A DNA stretch of 64,000 bases from Falciphora oryzae. Lineage: Eukaryota > Ascomycota > Sordariomycetes > Magnaporthales > Magnaporthaceae. The position numbers and the translations under genes were made by a program. Below, in pieces: positions 1 to 11,865 of the stretch; position 1 is the first letter of the stretch, and every line of letters starts with the position of its first letter. The notes below the pieces were generated by a model, which worked only from the letters and a program-made list of their open reading frames with translations, made no database searches and was not told where the DNA came from. The stretch spans positions 393,391 through 457,390 of the forward strand of contig JNVV01000030.1 of assembly GCA_000733355.1 (NCBI GenBank). The letters run 5' to 3'.

Positions 1-589
1 GCTCGGGGTTTAAAAGCCGTCGGGTCGCTGGCTATGGGCAGTGGTACCGAAAGGGTTAGGTTGGGGTTTTCCAAATGCGCCGGTATCGGGGCTTTGGTAG
101 TAGCTGGTGTTAGTACGCCCGTATTTAGGCTTAGGAGTAACCCCTAGCTAACCGCTTACTAGGCGCCGGCGTTCCGCAATTCCGCTTCCAAAATCGTAAC
201 CCGGTCCTGGCTGCGTTAGAACTGGGTTATCATAAATCTTTCGAAATCGTTTGCTTTTTATTTTTCCTATTATAATTTAGCCGACCTAGCTATTTCCCGT
301 CGGAAATCTACTAACGCGGCTTAATGTCTTTTGGAAACTTTATTTAATTAGGTTTCAGTCGCTTCGGCTCGGGTAATTATAGCTTCCACCCCGTTGTTAA
401 ATAGGGTTAAAATGCCGCTTATTTAAAAGTTGGCTCCCGGGGAGGCGGTAACCGCTATTACCAGTAATGTCACATCCTCGTTTTCGTAGTTTTTAATCAA
501 TTGTGTCAGCCCCCGGTATTTGGTAAGCGTTGGGCCGAGGAGCTTAACGGTCTCCTCCGTTTGTCCGTTGGGTATGTTGGAGCCGGCCA
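1..589 (-). pseudogene. Degenerate gag-like reading frame, cut by window edge
   Basis: Reading leftward from an ATG at 589, the minus strand gives about 55 open codons followed by the same frame with scattered TAA/TAG stops. The peptide is hydrophilic and helical in character, rich in Glu, Lys and Arg. It lies just downstream of an LTR-like block at about 785-920, so the simplest reading is the start of gag of an LTR retrotransposon whose remainder lies off the left edge. No zinc knuckle or capsid signature is visible, so the family is unassigned. The stops fit transition damage like that of the neighbouring relics. It could instead be a non-coding part of element A. Confidence 0.3.
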
Positions 590-605
590 TAGTGTTTATA
601 GTGCC

Positions 606-706
606 TACCCGGCGGATGGCCGTCGGGTTGTCGTAGGATCGTAGTGTTCGTAGTATTTACCCGGTGGATGGTCGGGTTGTCGTGGGATCGTAGTGTTCCT
701 AGCGTC
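606..706. repeat. Two-copy tandem repeat of about 50 bp
   Basis: Two adjacent near-identical units begin at 606 and 658. Each contains CGGGTTGTCGT and GGATCGTAGTGTTC. The second unit is 3 nt shorter. The repeat lies between the presumed LTR and the gag-like start, in leader position. Confidence 0.6.
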
Positions 707-784
707 GAGGTGCAGCTTTTAAAGTCGTAGGGGAAGCGTCCGGTTTTACTGGCCGTCGGTTCCCGAAAAATTAGCGCAACAAAC

Positions 785-920
785 TGCTACAGTGCTGCAC
801 CTAGGTCTTGGGAAAAGAGCTTATTGTTGCGCGAGGAAGGAAAAAAGGACTCCCGTTTACCAGGTGGCGAGAGGCCGTTTATATACACGTTGGCCTTGGC
901 CCGGGCGTTGCTCCGTGACA
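785..920 (-). repeat. Possible 5' LTR of a minus-strand element (inner boundary unsure)
   Basis: Read on the minus strand from 920, the sequence begins TGTCACGGAGC, similar to the TGTCA starts of the other LTRs in this window. A TATATAA box follows at about 876-892. The LTR end is not certain; TAGCA at 785 is one candidate. No partner LTR is inside the window and no target duplication can be tested. Confidence 0.3.
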
Positions 921-2039
921 GTCGCGCTGCTAACGCAATTAATTTAACGGGCGATTTGTCGGATAAAAAGCATACGGCTCCCGTCCATTAAAAGTACGAG
1001 TGTGACGCGTATTTCGGCAAATCCAAAATTACTAGAGTTGTGGCTTGCAAAAAATACCGGCCTAGTTAGGTTTGTAACCGTTGCCGTCGTAGGAAAACGG
1101 CGGGTTGCAATACCTTTAATGCTATTTACGCTTTAAATCCTGCCTTACGCCGTACTTAACGCGACCTTTTCGCTTTAACGATTAGCGACCGTTATATTAC
1201 CAAACCTGGTATCCTTTCCGGCAAAAGCTCGCGTTCTATTTTTACTCGCAAATACCTACTCGCCTATTAGTACTAGTTGCGGTTCCTTAACGAAACCAAT
1301 ACGAATTTTAACCGTTAATATATCCAAAACGCTAACCCTGCGGGCAACGCTTTGGTTCTTAACAACGCGGTTAGCATTCCCTTTCGTCGCGGCAACCAGA
1401 GCCAGCAGTTTATGGATACGCTTGTCCGCGGCTTCGGTTTTATACAAATAGCTAGCCCTTTTTTCCATATTTCGCGTAGCGGCGCCGCTAACCTTTTATA
1501 GCGAGCCTAAATGGAAGCGGAGCGTTGCGCCGAAGCGCGTAACGCCCGGTTTATTAACGCTATTAATTAAGTGGCCGCTAACAACCGTATCTAATCCAAT
1601 AGCGATTCGGAACGTCGTCGCCTCATTTACCGTTCTAAATCGCGTCGTCGTTCGCCTTCGCCTTTTTTTCGTGCTATTTGATACCGTAAAAAGCGTTATC
1701 GTCGTCGGAACATCTACTACAGCGGTAGCAGTTCCTTTTCCCGTTAATTCCGTTCCCTTTCCATATTTAAGGAAAAAACGTTTGCCGACGATAATAGTAA
1801 AGGTAAAAACTAGTTTCGGCTTTTTTTCGTATTTTATGTGCGGGGTTTTTAATTCGGGGTTAAGTATTAGGCGTAGTGGCAGCTTGTCGTATTAGGTTTT
1901 TATTTTTCGTTAAAGTAGGGGGTCGTACTACTCCGCGTTTTAAACGGCTATTTCCGTTCGCTTACCGGCTTTCTTTTAATTCGAGGTAATATAGCTTTCG
2001 TAATGCGTCCTTTTTGTTTTTAAGCTGCGGCGGTTTATT
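921..2039 (-). other. Unassigned transition-damaged stretch after element A chromodomain
   Basis: No protein family is recognised here. The minus strand holds a 70-codon open stretch at 1256-1468 that is basic and followed by more open sequence broken by stops. It lies where the 3' part of gypsy relic A should be, so it may be a 3' extension or 3' non-coding region of that element. The expected 3' LTR matching 7020-7199 was not found by eye. Confidence 0.3.
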
Positions 2040-2049
2040 TCCTTTTGTT

Positions 2050-5000
2050 TCGCAATTCGGGGCCGTTCTGGGTGTATGCATCCCCCTATTGGGCTTCGAA
2101 TTCCTTTATCGCTATTATATCTTTAACTTTTTTTAATGGTTTTTACGTTATTTTATCGTATTTTACTTATTTTATTAATGTTTATCTTTTCCCCCATCCT
2201 TTAGCGTTTTTTATAGCTAGGATTTTTTTTACGAGCTATTTTTCGTGGAGTTCGCTATTTTTCGGTAATAGGATTAAAATAGGTTTTGGACGTGTGTTTG
2301 TGTTCGTTTGTGACGGGAACGGGTCGTTTGCTGCCTATTCCATTAGTTTGATGTGGAAGTTAAAGTAAATGCTTTTAGGTACATTTAGCGTAATATTGAG
2401 GGGATTGGGGACCGTAACCATTTCGAATTTATCCGCCACCTAATTTAGCTTTTTGTTAGGCCGGTTTATTTTGATATTACGGAAGGATAGCTACATTTTG
2501 TCGCTTATTTTGTATTTTTCGGTTGGGCGGCGGAATTTATTAGCTTATAACTTTTATTGTTATTGTATAAATGCCGCAGCTATAATAGCCAATTCCAATC
2601 TTTCCCGTAAGTAAACTAAAAAAGCGGAAGCACGCCTTTTTTCATTTGCTTTAAGTACGTTATTTGGCGGTAGGTATGTTGGGATTGGGTTGATGTTAAA
2701 ACCTAATAGCAAACGGTTGGGGCTGTATCCCGTAATGGTTAAGTCTTTGTTATTAAGCGCGAGTTGGTAGGCGTCGAGGTGTTGCGACCAGTTGGTTTGT
2801 GCGAAGGTAATAAAGTAGCGCAAATAGTGTTGGACTTTCTGGTTCGCTTTTTTTGTGCCCCCGTCTGTTTCCGGGTGAAAAGAGGTAAAAAGCAGCTATT
2901 AAATTTGTATTTGGGAGTATAATTCCGTCCAGAATTTTTTTACCTAGTTCGAGCCCTTATTGGAGATAATGCTGTCCGGAAAGCTACGGAATCGCTATTA
3001 TGTTAATCGGAACCGTGCTACGCATTTTTTCACTCCCATAAAGTGCATGGCTTCGAGCTGGATGTATTTCGATAGCTTATCGGTAATAACTATTAAATAT
3101 TCCGGCCTTTTTTTGGTCGCGGAAAATTTTGTTATAAAGTTTATCGAAATGTTTTTTTAAAATTGGTCCGGTACCGGGAGGGGGCGTAGTAGCCTTTGTT
3201 TGTGCCGTCGAAACGGGCGGGATTTGCGGCAAATGTCGTAATTGCGGATAAACCGAGCTATATCTCGTAATATCCCGTCCTAATGGTAATTGCGGCATAA
3301 AACGGCGAATATGTTATTCCGTTCCGTATAGCCCACGATTGGAAAAACGTGCATTTTTTGCGTTAAAGTGGTCGTTAATGGCTTTTAAATTAAAAACTAT
3401 AGTCGTTTTTTATATTAAAGCGCTTTTTGTGTATTAATGTTATAATCCGTTATTTGTGTTTTGGTGTTAGCTTTTAGGGGAAAATTCCGCGCGTTTTGTT
3501 GGACCGTTGCAAATTTCCGATTATATATTTCGTCGTAGCGTAATGTTTTATTCCATAATTCCGTTAATATTTGTTTGCGGAAAATAGTAGCTTCCGTTAA
3601 AAAGGCCGTAATGTGGTCGTAGTTTGCTTTTCGTAGTTGAGTTAAGTTTAGTAGTAGGGGCTTTTTCGTAGTTGGCGTGGCTTTGTTGTTAGACCATTCC
3701 GGGGGTTGGTCGGCTATCGATACGGAGTTGATATAAACTTCCGTAAGCGCTATACGTTAAATGGGTTGTACCGGTTGCAGTAGTGTCGCTTTGCGTGCGC
3801 CTTTTTTTTCGTTTTGTTCCTTTCGGGATAGCGCGTCCGGTAGTACCGCGTGTTTCCCCGGTTGGTATTGCAAATTGTAATCGAATTTAGCTAGTGTTTT
3901 TGCCCAGCGCATTTGTTTTTCGGTTACTTTTCGAAACTTCGAAAAATATTTTAAAGTTTTATAGTTCGTAAGGATTAAAAACGGTTTGGATACGTTTTGG
4001 AGTTTTGCGTTTTAAGCTTTTAAACATTTTACTACCGCGAGGAGCTTTTTATCGTGGATGGTATAATTGCGTTAGGCGTCGTTTAGTTTAGCGGAGTGGT
4101 AAGCGATTGGCCGCTATAAGCTATTTTTTTTTATTGGGACAAGCAGCCTTTTAAAGCCGTTCCGAAATAGTTTGTTTCCAATTTTATATCCCGTTTTAGG
4201 TTCTATTGTGCTAGCACCGGTGCTTATATAAAAGCTAGTTTAAACCGCTTGAAAGTTTCGTTAACTTCGGAATTTTACCGGTACGGGGTTCCTTTTTTGG
4301 TTAAAGCTTGCAATGGTGCCGTTAGCTTTGAGTATTTGTCGATAAATTTTCGGTAAAAGTTGGCGAACCTTAGGAATTCGCGGACCCCTTTAAGTTTTTT
4401 CGGTGCTTTCTAATCGCGGATGGCGCGGATTTTTTCCGGGTCGGTTTGGACCCCTTTTCCCGTTTTAACGATAAACCCTAGGTATTTTACTTTTTGTATA
4501 GCGAAATCGCTTTTTTCCAGGTTTAGATTTAATCCGGCGTTTTTTAACCGGCGAAGGACCATTTTCACCTTTTCCCAATGGTTTTTGCGGGACCTCGAAA
4601 AAAAAAAAAATACGTCGTTTAAATAAACCGATACGAAATCGTTAAAAATATCGCTTAAAATACCGTTAATGTAGCGTTAGAAGGTTGTTAGGGCTTTTGC
4701 TAACCCGAATGGGTAAACTAGCTATTTAAATAACCCGAACCGAGTTCGGAATGCTGTTAGGTGCTTGTCGCTTTGTGCTATTTTGATTTTATAAAAAGCG
4801 GTTCGGACGTCCATTTTGGTGAACTATTTCGCTTTTAATAGGGAACGGGGTGTTTTTTTTATAAGTGGTAAAGGGTAGCGGTTTTGGAGTGTAATCGCGT
4901 TAAACGCGCGGTAGTTCACGTATAAACGCCATCCTTTTAACTGTTTGCGAATTATAAGGACGGGTGTTACCGCTAGTAATAAATTGGCGCGAATTTACTT

Positions 5001-5330
5001 TTTATCCATTAGTTCGGTAATTTGTTTTCGTAACTTTAGGAGTTGTTTTTTCGGTATGCTATATAAACGCTTTTAGGGGAGGTCCGGTATAAAACCGTCG
5101 TCGTTTTTTTTTTAATTTAATGTAATGGTCCAGGTTCCCCCGGTGTGGAGGCAAACCTAACGCTTTAGCTTTATCGAAAAGGTCGGCGAATTCCGCTAGC
5201 TTTTTAAGTAGCTTAGGTTTTAGTCGTTTCGGGGAAGGCATTTCGGCTGTAAATTAAAGGATTCGTGTTATTTCTTTTAAAAAGGTAGCCGCGAATTTAT
5301 AGCCTTGTTGCGGGTCCCGCCGTTATTTCC
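2050..5330 (-). pseudogene. Pol of gypsy relic A (RT, RNase H, integrase, chromodomain)
   Basis: Minus-strand translation shows the N-terminal RT lead-in with LPPHRG (about 5150), then RT blocks including a WRLYVNYRAFN-type motif (about 4920). The catalytic box reads YLND where YLDD is expected (about 4640). A FANFYRKFI-type thumb motif follows (about 4350). Integrase remnants lie at 3300-2560 and include a GYSPNRLLLGF motif. A chromodomain-like segment at 2300-2150 has a KILAIKNAKG core. Stops interrupt every domain. The second catalytic Asp of RT is replaced by Asn, which a G-to-A transition explains, so the enzyme would be inactive even without the stops. Confidence 0.75.
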
Positions 5331-5879
5331 GGCAGGCCGCGGCAAAAATGCTGCCGATTATTACCGAAAGCTTTTCCGAAATTGGCCGAACTTTCGCTTT
5401 TTTTATTACGAATTAGCCGGTTTCTCCTATTCGTAAGCAATCCGAGGCCGCGTTAAAAGTAACTTGTTCGTTTTTCATTTACGGAAATTTTAAAACAACG
5501 TTTTTAAGCATTCCCGGGATAATATAAAACAGGACGGGTTTAACCCACCCGTTTATATCTATTTCGCATTTAGCAAAGTACCTAATAGCTATTAGAATCC
5601 TACTTAAGATAGTTTTAAGTTACCGAGGTTTATAAAGTCGTATTTTTTTAATTCGATTCCTTATTGCGAAGTTTTCGCTTATTACCGCGTAATATTAGCA
5701 ACTTAAATCCATTTGTGCATTGATAAATTAGGAAAAATTAAGCAGTATTGGCACTAAAAACGGGGAGCCGTCCATACTGCGTTCGATTTCCTCTAACTTA
5801 TCTTTCCACTTTTTTTTAAATAGTCCTTTAGTTATAATTTGTATCCGCTGCCGCAATTTCCCCCCCTAGCTAAATCTTT

Positions 5880-6980
5880 CGTTAAAGGCTACTTTTTTCC
5901 TTTTTCGGTACCGATGTTTTAGGTGGCGGCCACCTTGGTTTTTTTAGGGTTGGTTGCGTTCCGGTAGCGGCAAACCCGTCGCTCGTATTTTTTGCTACCG
6001 CAATTTAAACATGCTTTTATATCCCGGCGCCGCTAAAACTTTTTTTAAAACATTTATAGGGCGTGTAGTTTGCGTAAAGGGTACGTATCGGTATGGGCTG
6101 CGTTAACGCCTATTATCGGGGTGTCTTCCGTATCTTTTCCGGGGTAAATAGGGGTAGGGGATTATAACGATTTTTTACTGAATTTATTATTTAAATCGAT
6201 CGTTTCTAATGCTTAGGCAATACGTTTATATACCGTTACCATTTCCTAATAGAAATTAGCGTCGTAATAGCCCGTTACCGCCGCTAAGCGGATGCGGTTA
6301 AAAATACGGAAGCGAAAGTAATTAATTTTTATTTCGTTGGCCCAAACCAACCTTCCGGCAAACGCTAGTAGTATTTCGAACTTGGTATGGAACTAAATAA
6401 ATGTTTGTCCGGACTTTATTCGGTATATTTCCAATTTCGCTAAAGCTTGGGCCTTTTTGTAAGGGTTATTAAAAATAGTGCCGAAGTAAAAGATGAATGC
6501 TTTTAGGTCGTACAAGCTATTGGAGCCCCCGATTTCGTAATACGATCGTACTATATCTTGGATGTTCGGAGCTAGGCTAGACCATACGTATTCGAATTGG
6601 TCGCGGTGGTTCCCGATAAAGTCCTCGTTACGGGCGAGCTTATATTTGATCGCGTTTTTTTCCGCGTTAAAACCTTTTCCGTTGCTAATGTAAAGTATCA
6701 GATTTTTAAGGGGGAGTCGTTTGGGTGGGTTAAGCGCTACGTGGGCTGTTAGAAGCTGGTTTTTCTGCTTCGCTATTATTTTTAAAGTATTTTTGCGATA
6801 AGCGACGAAAAGCTTGTTGGTACTGGCTTGGAATTCCTATTGCTATTGCTCGGTTGCGGCTAATCGTTTTTAAAGGCTCGCGATGGTTTCGAAAAGAATG
6901 TTTCGGGGGAAGGGTGTTAGCGCGCCGGACGTGGCAGGAGTTAAGCCCCCGTTACCGTCCCCGGCGTTTGGGGTTGCCAT
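5880..6980 (-). pseudogene. Gag of gypsy relic A
   Basis: The frame starts at an ATG at 6980, about 40 nt inside the 5' LTR. It runs leftward as a capsid-like protein, with LARNEDFIGNHRDQFEY-type and KLEIYRIKSGQTF-type segments, as in the retrotransposon gag family. It ends in a CCHC zinc knuckle at about 5969-6011 reading CLNCGSKKYERRVC, where Tyr replaces the expected His. A C-to-T change in a His codon gives Tyr, in line with RIP-like mutation. Several in-frame stops make it a pseudogene. Confidence 0.65.
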
Positions 6981-7019
6981 TGTTATAATCCCTTGGTAAG
7001 GGAAAAGATTTTCCAAAAA

Positions 7020-7199
7020 TGTAATAAACCGGATTACGGGTTAGCCGCCGGTAGGGGTTATAGTGATGTTATTCTGGAAAATGAGGAGGAGGAAGAGAGG
7101 AATTATGAGGAAGGTTGTAAGGCTCCTATATATATACGAGTTGGCTCAGGGGCCACCTTTGAGCTACTACTTCCGTGCCCCAAGCACGGAACTATGACA
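7020..7199 (-). repeat. 5' LTR of gypsy relic A (180 bp)
   Basis: On the minus strand it begins TGTCATAGTTCC and ends CGGTTTATTACA, giving TG...CA termini. It carries a TATATATATAGGAG promoter-like box at about 7125-7138. The gag ATG lies 40 nt downstream. The partner LTR is not visible, so the exact ends rest on structure only. Confidence 0.5.
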
Positions 7200-7539
7200 A
7201 TTTTAAGGATTTAGATATCCGGATTACACGAGCGTTTAAAGCCTTTTTAGCCAAACGAGGGATTACCCTCCTAGGCTATGCAACGTTTAAAGTTACCATC
7301 CGCTTCGCAAAATTCCTTACAAAAACAAAGGCATAAAACGCGGCGATCGAAGGAATACGTTAACCCCTTTCCCATAATTACAAACTGATAGAAAAGGCTT
7401 CGGCTAAAAAGCAGCCCGAAGCAGGAATTTTGGCTTAAGCGCCCCTTTCGCCCCCTTCGCCTTTTTCTTTGTAAGGGAGTGCGCCAGAGTTTACCCACTC
7501 GACTACATGGACTAAAAGATCCAACAGTTCAATCACTCC
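7200..7539 (+). other. Leader region between gypsy relic A and copia gag
   Basis: There is no gene or recognisable copia LTR. The stretch precedes the copia gag frame and is probably its untranslated leader, or LTR sequence too damaged to recognise. Confidence 0.35.
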
Positions 7540-8823
7540 GTGATTGAACCCTCTGGCACCACTGTATATCAAGCCCCGGAGTCCCTGCAGGCGACGCTGC
7601 AGGCAACCCCGTTACATTCTTTAACTCGCAAACGATTAACAAACGAAACGACGCGCTTACGATCCCCTAAACGGGATCGCGGTAATCTGACGCCAAACGG
7701 GACAGGCCTACCATCAGGCCTACCATTAGGCCTACCAACAAGCTTACCGCCACCCCGACCGTTAGGGCTGAACACCTACTCGTGGTTAGCTCCGCCGCCT
7801 TTGCCGCTAAAGGAAAAAAGGTTTGCAAATTTTAATAATTTCAAAAATTCCTTTCTAAAGCTACCGACGACCACCGCGGCGCCTACCCAAGCAATAGGGC
7901 GCCACCACTAAACCTACTTTAAAGCCCAACAAGCGCGGCCAACGGACGAAACATTACGCTAACGATTTCGCTTCGAAACCCCAGTCCCAGCCCGGTACGA
8001 AATAACACCTCCCCCACTATCGGACTACCGGAAGCTCCCACCTATCGAAATACCTAATGCTATAATCGATACGAGCATAATAAAAGCATTTAAACAGGCA
8101 TAGGACAAGGCCCACAATTACACCGGGGAACAATACGATATTTTTAACGATAAGGTCCTATTTTTTACAAACACGTACGAAATGCTTGGAATACCCTTTT
8201 TACAGCTCCATGCGCTATTCCCATTAACCCTCTAAGGCCGTGCCGTTTAGTATTTTACCTTTAAAATAGGTAAAGGCTAAACCTTTAAAGCATTATACCT
8301 GGCCTTTTAAAAGCATTTCGATACGGAAATTAATAAATAGCAGTACTATATGGATTGGAGCTCGATCACTTTCCAAATTGTACGTTCCGAAAGCGAAAAC
8401 GCAGGAAAATCTAATATAAAGATCCTGCAAACCCTCTTCGACAAACTACAAATTTGTTAACGAACGTTGAGTCCGGTATATTAAAAGGACCACCAGCTTG
8501 TAACGAGCACCCTCCGGGCAGTTTAAAAAGTTCCCGAATTTAAAATGGCTTTTTTTAGGCTAAAAAAAACCTTTAAAGCTTTGGCCTCCTAGCTTAAAAG
8601 CACGATGCAAATAGAAAAAAACGTTAACGCCTTAGGCATCCATTTCGTAAAGCGCCGGTTCGGAAACGCTGCTCGTTTCGATTAGCGGATAGGTAACCGT
8701 ACCGGTAATAGTACCAGCAAACCATAAAAACGCAAATTGGAGTATTGGATTTGCGGAAAGCCTAATTACCGCTCCAAAAATCATACGCCCCAAAAATAAA
8801 AAATATTTAAAACGTTATAAAAA
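7540..8823 (+). pseudogene. Gag of the copia relic
   Basis: A proline- and basic-rich N-terminus (open for 123 codons from 7540) leads to a capsid-like region with INK-QYYMDWSSI-type and ILQTLFDKL-type segments at 8320-8460. A knuckle-like motif with WICGKPNYRSKNHT (8731-8790) resembles the CCHC box of fungal copia Gag, with Tyr in place of the first Cys. The frame is cut at 8823 by gypsy B and resumes at 32894. There are multiple stops. The first codon is not a convincing ATG, so the original start is unknown. Confidence 0.6.
8819..8823. repeat. Target-site duplication AAAAA, left side of gypsy B
   Basis: The five A directly before the 5' LTR of gypsy B match the five A directly after its 3' LTR (32894-32898). 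The match is homopolymeric, so it is weaker evidence than the other duplications. The continuation of copia coding across the two sides supports it. Confidence 0.7.
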
Positions 8824-9098
8824 TGTAAGGAGGCCCGTCGCGATAGAGAGGGTCGCCAGAGGAGGGTTTCAGCCTCCCTGGTAGGGCTGCGCCCTGTGGA
8901 GGCCTGAGATACCCAGGCACGTGACGGGGCCCAAGGGGCCATGCTACTTAGGCGGCTTGGTTGAGGCAATCCGACGATTGCTACAACCAAGTTGAAGTTG
9001 TCGTATCTACCCTATAGCAATATAGGATTTCTACCCCCTGATTACCGTTTAGCATTATCGTAATCACCTCGTACAGGCCTTCGGTTTACCCCGTGACA
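8824..9098 (+). repeat. 5' LTR of gypsy B (275 bp)
   Basis: It begins TGTAAGGAGGCCCG and ends TACCCCGTGACA. The copy at 32619-32893 is the same length, and the few differences seen by eye are transitions. It contains GGCACGTGACGGGG, with a CACGTG E-box. Confidence 0.9.
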
Positions 9099-9256
9099 TT
9101 CTTTAGCTTTTACACCCTTTTTAGGAGTACGAGCCGATTACTATAATCCAAAACGGTTAATCGGACGCGATACCCGGAGAGCCAGCCCCGACGGGGTCAC
9201 GCCCTCCGGCGACGACGGCAATAAGGCCTATAACGCGCTTATAAACGGCACGTCGT

Positions 9257-10790
9257 GAGCCGGCACCCCCGCCCGCCGAAACCGCGTCCAACTAACTCGA
9301 GCAGGACCTACGAAACCTTATACAGGAAAGGGGCAGCGGCGCCTTCCGCGATTTCCTGGATCGCGTTAGCCGCCACTCGCAAAAGCGAACCCGACCCGCT
9401 AGTTAGGCTTCCGCCCTTACCTACGACCCCGATTCCGAAAAAGACGTCGATTACGTATACGAGAACCGACGTAACCTCGTTGGTCGTCGCAAAAAGGAGC
9501 CCCTGCGCAAAAAATACGGTCCCCCGAAACCCGAGCATAGGGAAAGACGGTATTAGAGATACCGACAAAAGGAATTAACGATGCGAGGAGCCCGATTTCC
9601 AAAGCGCGACGAACCCCAATCCCGTAGCCTTTCCAGCTACGGATCCAGGGACATTTCCCGCAACTTACGATCTTTTTATTACACGTACCGCATAAGGTTA
9701 AACTAATCGCGCGCTTTAATTCGACGCTCCGAATCCCCCGGACCGGACGACCGCCGCCTTATAAGGGAACACCGCGACGGAAGCACGGCCCAAATGATAA
9801 AACTTTTTCGAAAAATCCTGTTATCCAAATCCCGAAACCACGCCTTTATACCGCGTTATAACAAACCCCCGAAATATAGCGTTAATACTTTTAAAGCTAA
9901 CGCTACCCCTTCGGAAGTAAGGAATTGGGTCTAAGGCATTAAAAAAGGGAATGCGTTATACGATAGCGCCCCCGATTAGGTGCAAGTAATTTAGGCAATG
10001 CTTTCGTTACATTACGAAATAGCCGCTAACTAAAGGACTTACGCCAAAAGGCTGTACGGCTTAATTAAGTCCCATTAGTAACTATAAACGGATTTCGTTA
10101 ACTACTTCGAAAAGGGACGAGTCGACCCAACTATCCAAATCCACTATAGCTGGATTAGCTATAAGCAGCTACATTAAAGTTATTAAAAATCCCCGGTGTC
10201 GTTCCTTACCAAATAGCAAATATCAGCACAAAAAATTGAACCTAAAGCTTCGTAAACGGACCCTTAGCAGCTATTTCGCCTATCGAAAAAGTTTTCCTTT
10301 TATTTGCAAAATTAGTTATAGGATAAGCTGGTAGCCGACGCGCAAACCAATTGGGATACCTTTAGGGACGTTACCAACGCAGCCGAAAGGAAATAGGCTG
10401 TTAAAAAGGGCAAGCTTTCCGGCAGAACGTTTAAGCATCGCTAATCCCAAAAGCTTTACAGGAACTAGCGCTTTTCGGGATACTACTCCCGAGGAAGGGA
10501 CGGACGAAAAGGACGGCCTAACCGGTAAAATAACCGCCGGCCTAACGGCCGTAATAACTCGCGCCGTTTCGACTCCAAACGGCAGGACTCCCGCCGTTAT
10601 AAAAAAAGGTCGTGAAACCATCAGTTCCCTAAATCCAGCACGCTTTAAGCAAAAAAGCCATTAAGCTACGACGGTAAAGCTAAGCGAATGGACTATACGG
10701 GACCGAAACCCGGGATATGCCACAATTGTGGAAAAACGGGTTACTAGGCCGCTAATTGCTTTGCTAAATTTAAGGAGGTAAAGGCAATCG
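9257..10790 (+). pseudogene. Gag of gypsy B with CCHC knuckle
   Basis: The gag frame is rich in charged residues: an acidic stretch with DPDSEKDVDYVYENRR at about 9420-9470, then basic repeats. The capsid core spans roughly 9800-10350. An RGRDGRKGRPNR-type basic tail precedes a zinc knuckle at 10710-10760 reading CHNCGKTGY, then a stop where Trp is common, then AANC. Tyr sits at the expected His. Pol follows in a different frame, as in elements using a -1 type shift. There are many in-frame stops, and the true start codon cannot be fixed. Confidence 0.65.
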
Positions 10791-10939
10791 ACGCCTAATA
10801 CCCTAAAAACGACGAATTCGATTACGACCGTGGAAGTAACGGCAACGGCGAAAACGAGCATGCCTTAGCTCGAAACGACCGTTATTATTCCTAAGCAAAG
10901 TATAACGATAAGTCGGGAAACGAAAACAGCCGCTAAACG

Positions 10940-11471
10940 ACCCCTACCTTTCAGGTTTTAATATCCTTAATATAAAAGGCTATAGCCGTTCCTTTAGGAC
11001 GGGTATAAACGTTTAAACGATAAAACGACAAATTAAGGTGCTAATAAACTTGGACATAAGCACCGCAACGAATATAGTAAGCCATAGGTTTATTAGAAAG
11101 TTTAAACTTCCCGCGGCCTCCGAGCCGATCCTCGAGCTTATCGGAGTCCAAAGCGCACCTATTAAATGTTATAGGGCTTATTACATTACTTTAAAAGCCC
11201 AAAATCGGAAGGGCCAAAAGCGAACTATTACCGCGCTGTTTTACGCCATCCGCAAAAATGCGGACGCATTAAATATCCTTATTAAGCATCCCACGATGGC
11301 CTAAAAAGGTATCAACTTATTTAACGCCGACCAATTTTAGGAGTTTAGGACGATACGCGTCCCTAACCTAAGTAATTGGGCGGCCGCCGTTGTTTCGGGC
11401 TCGCTAGCATACCAAATGCAGCTAACGAGGGCCGTTATCGGGCATGTTACGGTAACGTATTACTAGCTTAA
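10940..11471 (+). pseudogene. Protease region of gypsy B pol
   Basis: This is a retropepsin-like segment of pol, open for 88 codons at 11038-11304. It has a LINLDISTATN motif in the position of the active-site loop, followed by hydrophobic strands. The canonical Asp-Ser/Thr-Gly triad is not seen. The frame is interrupted at 11471 by nested element C1 and resumes as the RT lead-in at 18459. Confidence 0.55.
11467..11471. repeat. Target-site duplication CTTAA, left of C1
   Basis: CTTAA directly precedes the C1 5' LTR and directly follows its 3' LTR at 18459-18463. Confidence 0.9.
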
Positions 11472-11766
11472 TGTCACACGGAAGAACCCGTGGACCTAAC
11501 TAGTCGGCATCACGAGTCGGCCTCACGGAGGGTCGAAGACCCGCATAGGCGGTTAACGGCCCTAAGGCCAAGCGGTAAAGGTCGGAAGGCAGTGTGAATC
11601 ATGTATTCGATACTTCGCACGGATTACAAAGGGTTTATATAAACCCTGCCATCTCCTATGTCCTTTACGAAAGATTCTTTCCTCTTTAAGCATCTTTTAA
11701 GCCCATAAAAAGATTATCTGCAATCTAAAGATTCTTTCTCCAAGCCGTTTTTAACCCCTTGTTACA
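11472..11766 (+). repeat. 5' LTR of C1 (295 bp)
   Basis: It begins TGTCACACGGAAG and ends CCCCTTGTTACA, with a TTATATAAACC promoter-like box in the middle. It matches LTRs at 18164, 19777 (inverted), 27284 (inverted) and 28272. Confidence 0.95.
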
Positions 11767-11865
11767 AATAATCTTTCTACGCTTTGCCCCCTGACGGAAG
11801 CCTCACTATCTTTCCTCCTAAGCTTTGGAGAGGCCCTGTCAGTCGGTACCCCTAAGCCCCAACTG

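Larger units (their letters stand above)
2040..7199 (-). mobile_element. Ty3/gypsy relic A (chromovirus type), minus strand
   Basis: On the minus strand the order is LTR (7020-7199), gag with CCHC knuckle, reverse transcriptase, RNase H, integrase and a chromodomain-like C-terminus. That is the order of Ty3/gypsy chromoviruses. Many in-frame TAA/TAG codons and AT enrichment show that it is dead. The 3' LTR was not located, so the left boundary is approximate. It sits immediately left of the copia gag region. Confidence 0.75.
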